A program made the position numbers and the translations under genes. Positions 20,304 to 29,271 of a stretch of DNA of 29,271 bases are shown here, in pieces. The notes below the pieces were generated by a model, which searched no databases, had not been told where the DNA came from, and worked only from the letters and a program-made list of their open reading frames with translations. The stretch covers positions 1-29,271 of the forward strand of contig JAWQRN010000463.1 in the NCBI GenBank assembly GCA_033557685.1. The letters run 5' to 3'. Position 1 is the first letter of the stretch; every line of letters begins with the position of its first letter. The stretch is from Sperchopsis tessellata. Its lineage: Eukaryota; Arthropoda; Insecta; Coleoptera; Hydrophilidae.

Positions 20304-20851
20304 CTACTTATATTCTTCGCTAATAAAATTTTTAAATACTTGATAAATACCAACACCCCTGGAATTTCGGTACAAAGTGAAATCTTTTACAGAAAAATCA
20401 TCAAAAACCATTCTTATGAACACTAGATGTTGAGCATCGTCTGTAACATCGGTACTTTCCCCAAACTGAAGTGAAAAATATGTACACTTTCGAAAGTCAT
20501 TTTTCAACTGAACTGCAATATTCTCCGATATTTTCGATACGCCTGGGTATTTCGAGGTAGTGGAACATTTTTTCCACAAATATACATTTGGGAACATCGA
20601 ACATAAATTATTTGGCAATAGCTCCATCCGAAAACGATTTTGTATGGCGAGCTAATATATAACTTGCTCTAAGAGAGGCTGTGTGAAAAATTTTTGGCGA
20701 GAAGTGAAGACTTCAGACTGATAAGTTTTTTTGACCACAAAACCTTTTCGGTGAATATTCATTAATAAAGTTCTTGTGTACAATTTTATGATGTCGTTCC
20801 ACATTTAATTTTTTTCAGCTGAGATACTGAAGATTCACATAACAAACACAT
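20304..20851 (-). mobile_element. hAT-type transposase remnant with BED zinc finger (ZBED/GTF2IRD2-like)
   Basis: Read on the minus strand from 20851: M-C-L-L-C-E-S-S-V-S-Q-L-K-K, a one-base frame change in an A-run, then N-V-E-R-H-H-K-I-V-H-K-N-F, which supplies the C-x2-C ... H-x4-H of a BED finger. This is followed by LRASYILARHTKSFSDGAIA (usually the A-S-Y/F-x-x-A/S-x-x-x-A-K block), then, after more frame changes, R-R-I-E-N-I and SENIAVQLKNDF. The long frame 20627-20304 gives C-T-Y-F-S-L-Q-F-G-E-S-T-D-V-T-D, then AQHLVFIRMVFDDFSVKDF and G-V-G-I-Y-Q-V-F-K-N-F. The first catalytic Asp, normally in L-D-E-S-T-D, is Gly here (codon at 20460-20462). The C-terminal half of the transposase is missing. 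Clearly dead; family assignment is strong. Confidence 0.85.
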
Positions 20852-21900
20852 TGTGATGTTTCACTCACTTTGGACGGGTATTACTAATGAAAATACTGCA
20901 AAATATTATAAAAACATCTAAAATTCGTCGCATATTCGAAACAATCACGATTTATCCAAAGCACGTTTTTATCTGACAGGCGCGCCAAAAAAATGGTCCA
21001 AAAGTTAGGTTAGGACGCGTCAGTCACTAGCGGCGGTGTTGTCACATTTAGAATTTTTTTGACCGGTTTGACGCTTTATTTGTGTGGAAATCTTTAATAT
21101 TAATTTATTTTTTTCTCCTGCTACACACGCCGAATAGAAGGATGTTACAGAAAATAATATAATAGCGACATTATAAAATATTAATTTAACACTGGTGGCC
21201 GTTAAAAGGTTGTATCAATAAATAGGTTCAGTTTTAGGCTAAATAATACACATCTTCAGAGGAATTTTGCTAAAATCGTCAAATATACAAAATTTTTTCT
21301 TTTAATCTCTAGTTTGATACTTTCGCTACATTTATCGCTTCCGGGCACCCGCGAGCTACCGGATGGACATCACTAATTTATGCCATGTACGGCACCTGAA
21401 TCTGATTAACAAGTTATGCATGGCGTTAGTTACTGACTTGAACATACTAACCGTCATGGTACAAGTCGTTTATTTTTGATTGAAAAGCATTTTTAGGTAT
21501 ATCGAGTGGCACATAGTTGAAGTGGGAAAAAAATCTATTTAATGACGTGAAATTCTTTATTAGTCGAAAAAAAAAATTAATTTTATTTGACAAATTTAGT
21601 ATTTTTCGAAATATCTATGACATTTTTGCACATCATTTTAATAAAAATAGAAGTTTAAACCAATTTGTCGATATAAACTTTTCCTGTATCTGTATTAATA
21701 ACCGAGATCCCAAATATATAAAATATAAGTAAAACAGGTATATAATTTACCCACACGTCACAATCGGTTATAAAAATATGTAAAAAATATATAAAACTTA
21801 GTAGGAAGTTCTTAGTTACAGTGCATGTAATATATAGATTATAAATTAAATATAATCCAAAGAGCTTATTCTACTGCCCTATAGATCCTTCTATACACAT
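20852..21900. other. No recognisable feature
   Basis: The GC-richer patch at 20975-21060 (GGCGCGCC, TCACTAGCGGCGGTGTTGTC) may belong to the outer part of the hAT element, but no matching terminal inverted repeat was found on the other side. Confidence 0.4.
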
Positions 21901-22662
21901 GAGCTTATGTCTTTGATGATAAATCTTTCGAGCAGGTTAAGCATTATGACCTTATCTATAAAATGATAATTAGAGCTATCTCAATACCTCCTAAAACTCG
22001 TAGCAAACTATTGTGAGTTTAGGGTAAAACTTACGTCCCTAAATCCTAGATTATCTAAGGTTCTATTATCTCTCCGTTCCTATTTAGTGTCTACTCCCAT
22101 GAATTTTTTAGGGAGTTCGGTACCCAATAAACCGTAAATGCAGGTGACAATTCAGTACTAGCTTTATTTGGTGATTTGAAAATCGTTCTTATCAGGCGAC
22201 CGGTGGTATGAAGGAATAGTTTGAGAAATGGGGCAATCAAGTGAATGCGGAAAAAAATCATCTTTAGCCGGCGTGATATTCTGGAACGTGTAAACAACTC
22301 CATTTTCGGTACAAAAATCCCATGGATAATTTCGGTTAGTTATCTAGATCTTATATATGACATGGCGGAAGGCTCACCATAATGGTGTCGATATCAGAGC
22401 TAAATAAAGCCTGGGAGCATTTGAGGTTTACTCAACAGGAAAAACTAACTGTCTCTAGATAAGAGGGTCAACATTTTCCTGATCTCTATGTACGCTATTA
22501 TAACGGATTTCAGTGCCATCTTGGGCTACGCTGCAAAATCCCATGTGTAGCAGCTCATATTCTCCAAAATATAGTTTTAAGGCAGATCACGTCAGTTCCA
22601 TATTTCGTTAGAAGTACTATGTTCCCTGGAGACTTGAAAGCTGAGAACTTTACGACTCTATA
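21901..22662 (+). mobile_element. Jockey-clade LINE reverse-transcriptase fragment, inactive
   Basis: The blocks of a Jockey-type RT appear in order on the + strand. V-F-D-D-K-S-F-E-Q-V-K-H-Y-D-L-I-Y-K-M (about 21915-21970) resembles motif A. E-F-R-V-K-L comes next, then GSIISPFLFSVYSHEF (22059-22106; motif B, usually Q-G-S-x-L-S-P-x-L-F). LALFGDLKIVL (from 22158) sits where L-A-L-Y-A-D-D-T-A-I is expected, so the catalytic Y-A-D-D reads F-G-D-L. GTKIPWIISVSYLDLIYD (from 22308) follows, then L-L-N-R-K-N-stop-L-S-L, and F-S-A-I-L-G-Y-A-A-K-S-H-V near 22500-22550. After a frame change comes LQNIVLRQITSVPYFVRSTM. From 22059 to about 22550 one frame is kept, broken only by stops, so it decayed mainly by point mutation. 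The antisense frame at 22091-22303 is a shadow. Confidence 0.85.
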
Positions 22663-24390
22663 CCATGGCACATTACCCAAACCTACTCGCCTGGACTCAC
22701 ACAACCCGATGGATGGATGCCATAAAGGCTCCCTGGCATTATTTTTGGACGGTTCAAAACCGTAATTTCTCCTTTAAATTTTGAAACGGGTCAATTTTTA
22801 TAACTATCCACTTTCAAGGTCAATTCCGGCTAAACATCTTTGCAAATGGCAGACAAATAATTTGCAACCAGCACCGAAACTTTAAGTCTTTGTAAAAAAT
22901 TAATTACATTAAAACATTTTTAATATCTGTAAAATTACAAAATGTAACTTAGTGAGGGTAAAGTCGACTTGACTCGGTACCCTCGAATTAATATCAGATA
23001 CAGCACTCAAAAGTAACATTGCTTTTAATTTATCTCAAAGATGATATACTCGTGATAGCTATGGAAAATCTCTCGTATATATTAATCCTGCAGAACGTAA
23101 ATTACTTCATGGTGAGTACATTCAGATCGAATGTTATGCCGTCCTTTGGTTTTATAGGTATGCACAATTGAGTTCCGCATCACACGTTACTGTACCTATG
23201 GACATATATGACACACTCGCTTGGTATAGTTGCGACTTTATCTTGTCTGAGACTGTCACGGCATGAGTACCAAACAGACAATCCCGCCAATACCTCAATG
23301 GCTTTATATCGTTTCTTTTGTTATTTTACCGTTCCACTGAACTACGTAGTCATCCTTCGTTCTTTACTTATCGCGCATTTCTTAGAGTAGTTATCCTCAG
23401 ATAACTTGCATACACCATCAATGTTACTGTTTCTTTGTCACTGCCGTTTATATTCCTCTCTGTGACTACGAGCTCTTCCACTTTACATGATCTAACTGAT
23501 TGTGCACTTTATTCATTCCAATTTGTTCGTGCATCGCCCATTACTCCCACTGTCAGAACTCCGTCGGACATAACTTGCACATTTTTCTTCGTTGTACTTT
23601 CGTCACCACTATTTTATGCGCCTTAATCTGTTTCACGAACATTTGTCGTAGGTTTACGGTGTCACAAAAAACAATTCAGGAAATTTAGAGTATATTTATT
23701 TTAAAGTTTACATTAATACGATAATAAATTATTCAGCTGTATTTCCAGCGGGTATATTAATCGTCCACGTATACGTATGGATCGTCAGAACTCGGTAGTG
23801 GAACTTGGTAATCGAACTAAGCTCTGCTGCTCGAACTCTCGGTTTTAAACGCCGGCGAGATTTCCGCTTGAACAGTCGGGACTCTGCTGACACATTCTGG
23901 ACACCTCGTCTCATGTGTTATGGGCGACTGCGAACTAAACTATTTTTGAATGTACTTCCCTTTAAATCGGATAATGAACTGCTTTATTTGACAGCTATAC
24001 CCACGGCTTCTCATAGATTTTGTTGCTTGCTATTATGCACTGCTAACGATATATCTGGGCCATTAACAACATGTTCCCTGATATTAAAGACATTATCGAT
24101 GTCGGCTATATATTCTTGAAAGTTTCCCCACTCTTTTGTTTCTGTACCATTAGTTGGGAGTGGTAATGTGTTTTAAGTGGTAATTCCTAAACCTTAATTC
24201 CAGGGCTTGTGCTAGTGTTTCAAACTATTCCGTGCTATTTGTGGAAATATTGTGCATAACGTACAGTGCCTGGCCTTGTAAAGCCATTTATAGAATATAC
24301 TCTTAAAGAGTTCCCATGAGGATGTTCCATCAAATTCGGGCGTCTTTATTATCTGTCCAGTCGATTGTAATGAAGTAGATAATTAGAATT
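22663..24390. other. 1.7 kb without a firm feature; possibly old repeat DNA
   Basis: Open frames of 60-104 codons occur on both strands between 23208 and 24119 and the base composition is less AT-rich than elsewhere, which often marks old transposon sequence. On the minus strand the order (GC-richer block, AATAAATATACTC near 23690, then a G/A-rich leader) is vaguely like the end of an LTR, but I could not find paired LTRs or a primer-binding site. Confidence 0.4.
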
Positions 24391-24460
24391 AGTTGCTTCC
24401 TTGTCCGTACATAAATGAGTAATTTTAATATTTGATAAAATCAAATATCAAGCAAACCAA
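24391..24460 (+). repeat. R1 dispersed repeat, copy 4 (partial)
   Basis: It has AGTTGCTTCCTTGTCCGTAC (shared with copy 2 on its core side), the core ATATTTGATAAAATCAAATA and CAAGCAAACCAAG. It ends before the AAGTCAATATATTAAAT block found in copies 1-3, so it is truncated on the right. Confidence 0.6.
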
Positions 24461-24472
24461 GTAGAGAATTGT

Positions 24473-25010
24473 TTATTTGCGAACATATAGATGTCTCCTC
24501 TCCGGAGCCCCACTTTTCCGGAGGGCTTGTATTTTCATTTCTACATTCTCATTTACGGCCGAAATTTTCACGTCCAGTACTTCACTTTTACGTTTAATCA
24601 TACTTGCATTTTCTTCAAGTTTGCTTTCTAAATTTCTATAATTGTCTACCAGGCTCTGTTCAATTTTTGTTTTGAATATTCTGGAGTTTTTTAATAAACA
24701 TCGCATTTCCCCTAATTTACTTTCCAAGCTTCTAGAATTTTCTACCAGCTTTTGTTCCATTTTTGTTTCGAATTCTGTATATTTCTCTTCAGTTCTTCTG
24801 GAATTCTTTTCAGGCTTACTTTCTAAACTTCTAAAATTTTCTTCCGAGTTTCAGTTCTATTTTTGTTTCAAATGCTCTAGAATTTTCTTCAATTTTTCTA
24901 TAATTTTCATTTATCTTTTGCTCTGTTTTGTTTTCGTTTTTTTCTTTTTATTTTTCTTCTAGTTTCTGTTCTATTGTGTATTCGGTTTACCTAGAAATTT
25001 CTTTCAGTTT
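24473..25010 (-). pseudogene. Repetitive coiled-coil protein remnant, possibly retroelement gag-like
   Basis: The minus-strand frame 24760-24473 (95 codons) encodes a strongly charged helix with a repeated phrase: QKLVENSRSLESKLGE, then EQSLVDNYRNLESKLEEN, then charged heptads (SEVLDVKISAVNENVEMKIQ) and a short basic tail. Upstream on the same strand, up to about 25010, the same phrases continue with stops and frame changes (INENYRKIEENSRAFETKIE, then K-F-R-S-L-E-S-K-P-E-K-N-S-R-R-T-E-E-K). The repeated unit is E-x-K-x-x-E-N-S-R-x-L-E-S-K-L-type and predicts a long coiled coil. Such arrays occur in N-terminal regions of some insect retrotransposon gag proteins, but I cannot confirm that here. 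The + strand frames (24642-24962 and 24928-25164) are antisense shadows. Confidence 0.55.
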
Positions 25011-28000
25011 AGTTTACTCTTACAATTTTCTTCCAGCATATTCTAGAACATTAAGAGAATTTGGTTATTTTCACTGGATCATCTGCAACGTGGAGGCAGC
25101 CTTGCACCAAATACATACACACTTCTATGCTTCCGGTGATGTCAGGTTATGCCTTCGTTTGTGATAGAGTAGAGCATGTGAATGATTTTAACAATGTAAT
25201 CTAATTAACCATATGCAGCCGACATCACTAAAGACATCGTTATGATTTAAATTGATAAATGAATGTTCCGCTATCGTATGCATCTACAAATTTCCATTTT
25301 CATGCATTGACTGTCTGTCACACACAGGTCTTTGTTAGTTTGTGGTTAGTAACGAGTTTCAGTAATCCTATCAGTAGGTATTGCGGCTAAAGCTATACTT
25401 GTAAATTGCTATTTCCGGTGTAATGATTAATTAATAGATGTCTCTCAATAACCGTTTCATGTAGAATTTCAATTTATATTGACGGTAAACAAATGGATGT
25501 AAATAAATAAAAAGGTTTTAATTTAACTATATTGTTCGCGGATGTAGCCGTTAATTGATGAAGACTACTGATCATACCTAATAGTACACAAATATTTCGT
25601 TCCACACGACATGTGGACTCAATAACATAAAGGAACAATGTCACTTCTATAGTTTCAAAGAAGTAAAACAGCAGAGAGCGTGTTCCACCTCCGTTTTTTC
25701 TACAAAATATGTAGCGAATAATATAACTAGCTTTATTTCAAATAATAAATATAGCAGTACCTTGGTCCATAGTTGTATTAGCCACAGGAGACGGTGGAGA
25801 GCGGTTTTTAAAATCTTGAAAATTTGAGAAAAAAATGGGAATTGCGAAAATTATCCAATGACTTTGACTAAAGAACTTCTGTGAGTAATGGAAAAATGGA
25901 GTTGGAGACGTAAGTTGTCTGAGGTTATCGGTTACCTCTATTAGAACTCATTTAGTGCTACCTAATAATTTAATTTCAATATCCAAATGTATCCTGTATT
26001 TTACGTTTAAAACTAACATTCACCTAATTGCTTATCTTGTAAAGAATTGATTTTTAACAGCGTTCTTGTCAGATTTATTATTGTATTCAAATTTTGTGAA
26101 ACTGTATTTAATTGTTAGCTTAGATTCAGATTATCTGTATATGTAGGATGTATCGACAATGAGCGAATATGTCGTATGTTATATACCATCCAAAAAGTAT
26201 GATTTATTGTTTATTTTTATACAGTTACTTCAACTATTTTTACATGCGTGTTTTGTGTACTTTTATTATGCTTTCTAATTAAAATTAACCAGAACTTAAC
26301 ATGTGAAATTGGATGCATATCGAGTTCCATACTCCTTCCATCACAATTTCGCTTGAAAATTTGTGCGAATTAGTTATTTTTTATTGTTAGAAACTGTGAT
26401 TCGTTTCAATTCACTTCTCATGAAAGATGATGCTACAAGAACGAAGAAACACAGTTTTGTCCTTCGTGTATACGGCAGTGAAGATCCGTAGTTTTACTCT
26501 CCTCAGGAACATTTTGGATCAGGCTTCTTAAATCTTCCTTAGGCATCAAAGGCAGTTTTGTTACAGTTATTGTATGCCAGGTAATCAATACGGTATAATT
26601 TGTGTTTTCAAAATTTAATTTTCTCTAAGTAATGGGTTTGAATATTTTCATTTTTATTTGACTTTGCAAATTATATGATTTCTCAATAATGGGAAAGAAA
26701 TATTTCCGCCAAAATTTGCCGGATGATATTGATTTTATTTCAAAGTAGCTTATTGCCTGCACTATCATTACATATTCTATTAAAATCTTTAAATTTTTTA
26801 TCGTATCAAATGTTGCTGGTGTAGAGCGTTAATATTATATTTTATATAGAATGGGGTAACGTTTGAAGTATCTTAGATATATCTGACAGAATATAACCTT
26901 CTGATAAACATTGACACATTTGATATAAATATTTCTGATTAGTAATGTAATGTAATGTATTTAAAGGAACTACAGGCAATGTAATTCTTATTCAGATACA
27001 ATTTTCTAAAGATTCTCCAATTATCCCAAAATATCCTTTAGAAAGTGTGGTGAATATGTCATATTATTCGTTGTAGCCAAATTAATAAGAAATTTATTTC
27101 CAGTTATCACCCAATACCATTTTTACTTTTACAATTAATCCATTCCATCACATCTAATAATTTTGTCTATAACATCTACCTTTGTTTTAAAAATGCATAA
27201 TACTACCCTGTATATTATTTGCAGTTGCAGATATTTGGTAACGTGCTAATAATATTTTGACCCTCGTTCTGAAACGAAGACAATATGTTCTTCGCCGATA
27301 GCTTTTTGGTTGTAGTTACTTTCCTTCCTTTCTTGAACTATGGTTTTGTCTTTTTGCTCTGGAAATATACTCTTGAAAATAATAATTAATTTTCTTTTTA
27401 AATTTTCCTCTTAAGTGCAGCGCGACTTTTGTTCCGATGCCTACTTATTATATTTCTGTCATTTATCTTAGATAATAAGACGTCTCTTAAAATTGAATTT
27501 TCAGGAAGCGTTTCTGCGCTATCAAAGACGCCAGTTCTATCACTAGCTTGAGCTAAATTTTGCATATACTTATATTATTTGCCGAAGGCGCGAAGCAAGG
27601 AATACATTATTTCTTCACCCATTAGTGCCATTCAAGCTAAGATATGCCTTGTGGTATTGAGCCCGATTTTTAAGCTTTGAAAGAGTCTGTACTTCTGCCA
27701 AAATTATCTAATAAGTGAATTTCTATAAAAATTCATATAGATCCATTATAATTAACGCATGAAAATTTGCAAAAACAATAAATTTAAGGCCTCTGTAGGC
27801 TGCTAAAGTTAATTTTTGATAAAACTGTGCTTTTTTACACTTTCTTAAAACACCTCAATGTAATTTATGCGAATGTAGGCATTATAGATTGATAATAAAT
27901 AATTTAATTACTTACTGAGTATACCTAAATATAACTTTTACCCAAATAGGTATTTTAGATTTAACAAAAACTCTTTTTTTTTGGTGATCAAACAGTTTGA

Positions 28001-28125
28001 ATTTTTCATTATTTTTGGACAACTTCCAGAGCTGCAATAAAAGAGTTTGAAACAAGCTAAAACTGTACATAAAAATATACAATTTAAGATGAACTGATTT
28101 TAAATGAGAACAATTAACAATTTTA
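25011..28125. other. 3.1 kb without a recognisable feature
   Basis: AT-rich DNA. A 54-codon antisense frame (26596 down to TAG at 26433) with the phrase LPLMPKEDLRSLIQNVPEES has protein-like composition but no family I know and no obvious splice borders. The antisense frame at 27912-28175 looks like chance. Confidence 0.45.
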
Positions 28126-28506
28126 TTATTTATAAGTTGACAAATGCTTTCCAATTGTGTGATTCTCGCGTTCACTATCTGGCTTGCGCCCTATCTGCTC
28201 ATAAAACAAATTTACACCACACAATGTTTTAATTGCAACTATATACGAGATACTACAAACAAAATTACCATACCCCTCGGTAGCAAAGAATTTACTTGAA
28301 TTAGGAACTACTTTAATCAAAACATCTATTTTATATTTTGGGTAAACGCACTTTGTATTGATGATTTTCTGTAACACCCTGTTCATGCCCCGATGATGTA
28401 TTAGTGTCGTAAAGCTGGTAAATCTGAATTTGCATTCACATTTGAACACGTTCATTAAAGTTTTATAATATTGTACTCGTGCAAAGCATAATGTAGGAGC
28501 GTTCAT
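28126..28506 (-). other. Longest ATG-started frame (126 codons), unassigned
   Basis: I do not recognise this protein. Residues about 21-42 read FKCECKFRFTSFTTLIHH followed by R-G-M-N, which parallels a C2H2 zinc finger (F-x-C-x-x-C-x3-F-x5-L-x2-H-x3-H), except that the cysteines are one residue too close and the final His is Asn. There is no linker or second finger. The frame is A/T-rich in composition (many K, N, I, F, Y), as expected by chance. No promoter, splice or neighbouring exon supports it. Probably non-coding. Confidence 0.15.
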
Positions 28507-29271
28507 TAATATACTGATTATTAATTATTTTTAGTGTATAGAATGGAGGACTATTTTGCATAACAGGGGTCTGAATTAAATAGTTTTCAAGATATAGAAG
28601 TGCAAACATAGTAAAATGTATATGGTATATCTTTATTAAAGTCAATGATTAAACAGCCATCATCGAGTCTCTAAGCAGTAGAAGAGCCGATTTTGATATT
28701 ATTAAGCAACTTGTCTCTCGCACATTTCAATATTTCTACACTCTAAAGTTATTTTGCTGATACCACATGTGGAAGCTAGGAATACTTGGGTCTTAAATAT
28801 TCGTTACTATTTCGGCTATCAGTGCATCTCACTATTTGGTAGTCCATCGAAAAAATATGCGCCCTAAAAGATTCCTTTTGAAACAAACCCAAACATTAAA
28901 TTCGTGTACCCATGTAATTGTATCTGTGGATTTCCTGGTCCAAATAAAACATCTTCATGGCTGAAAATAATTCGGTTAAGTAAATCCGGCTGATTATTTA
29001 GTTTTCCAGTTCACAAAACTGAAAGCAACGGTCGTTAAGTCCTTGTACTCATTTAACTTTATAGGGTTGCTACTTTTCTATTTTTCAGAATTCTAAAAAT
29101 TTTGCTCATGACTGAGGATTTGCTCATCAGGATATTGTTCATCGAACAGAACTACTGCTTCATTATGAGATTATATTCGATCATCATTAAGATTTCCATT
29201 AATACAAATAAGAAACTATTTAAATAACGCAAATAATATCACACTAATAATGTATTGTGTAATTGACAAGG
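28507..29271. other. No recognisable feature
   Basis: AT-rich sequence to the window end; the small antisense frame at 28463-28645 has no family resemblance. Confidence 0.55.

Larger units (their letters stand above)
5491..29271 (+). other. Probable downstream intron of the GalNAc-transferase gene (continues past window)
   Basis: It begins with the GTAAGT donor directly after the exon. I looked for the next conserved GalNAc-transferase blocks (D-D-F/Y-S, D-S-H-C-E, W-G-G-E-N) and saw none before the window end, so the region is best read as one long intron full of old transposons. A short or divergent exon could have been missed. Confidence 0.5.

Noticed and set aside
23200..24180. Possible LTR and leader on the minus strand
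   Set aside because: No second LTR copy, TG...CA borders or primer-binding site could be identified.
24642..25164. Phe/Ser-rich + strand frames of 106 and 78 codons
   Set aside because: They are the antisense of the repetitive coiled-coil remnant and mirror its Glu/Lys codons.
1..29271. tRNA, rRNA or CRISPR-like structures
   Set aside because: I looked for tRNA T-loop strings (GGTTCGAATCC-like) with cloverleaf partners and for regularly spaced direct repeats and found none. This does not replace a covariance-model search.

Overview
This window looks like intronic DNA of an animal nuclear genome, most likely an insect or other arthropod with large introns. It is strongly AT-rich and has no dense or operon-like coding. 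It contains one clearly conserved exon with canonical GT-AG splice borders, surrounded by many decayed eukaryotic transposons (Jockey-type and other LINEs, Tc1/mariner, hAT with a BED finger, fold-back repeats). The sequence does not identify the species. The LINE and hAT families are typical of hemimetabolous insects such as cockroaches, but that is an inference.

The only host gene I can support is one 99-bp exon on the + strand (5392-5490). It encodes the start of the catalytic domain of a polypeptide N-acetylgalactosaminyltransferase, closest by eye to GALNT2 / Drosophila pgant2. Both splice junctions are phase 2. I found no other exon of this gene. If that is right, the upstream intron is longer than 5.3 kb, the downstream intron is longer than 23.7 kb, and almost everything else here is intron.

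Layout. 1-5391: a repeat fragment at the left edge, a degenerate tandem array (about 990-1250), mostly featureless AT-rich DNA, and a dead LINE reverse-transcriptase fragment (about 4448-4870, +). 5392-5490: the exon. 5660-6172: two copies of a dispersed repeat (called R1 here) in opposite orientation. 6350-6905: LINE RT C-terminal remnant (-). 7647-7993: a short element with 57-bp inverted termini. 8576-8708: another R1 copy. 8860-8958: a near-perfect palindrome. 11621-11709: another R1 copy. 11721-14121: a very large inverted duplication whose two arms each carry a 3' piece of a Tc1-like transposon. 14775-15072: LINE endonuclease remnant (-) and a (TA)n tract. 17880-18312: another LINE RT C-terminal remnant (-). 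20304-20851: hAT transposase remnant (-). 21901-22662: Jockey-type RT remnant (+). 24391-24460: R1 copy. 24473-25010: coiled-coil repeat remnant (-). 25011-29271: nothing recognisable apart from a few open frames.

Every transposon-encoded frame I recognise carries stops, frameshifts or lost catalytic residues, so none looks active. The features most worth attention are the inverted duplication at 11.7-14.1 kb (a possible source of long hairpin RNA if the intron is transcribed), the five-copy R1 repeat including its fold-back pair next to the exon, and the 99-bp palindrome related to the left window edge.
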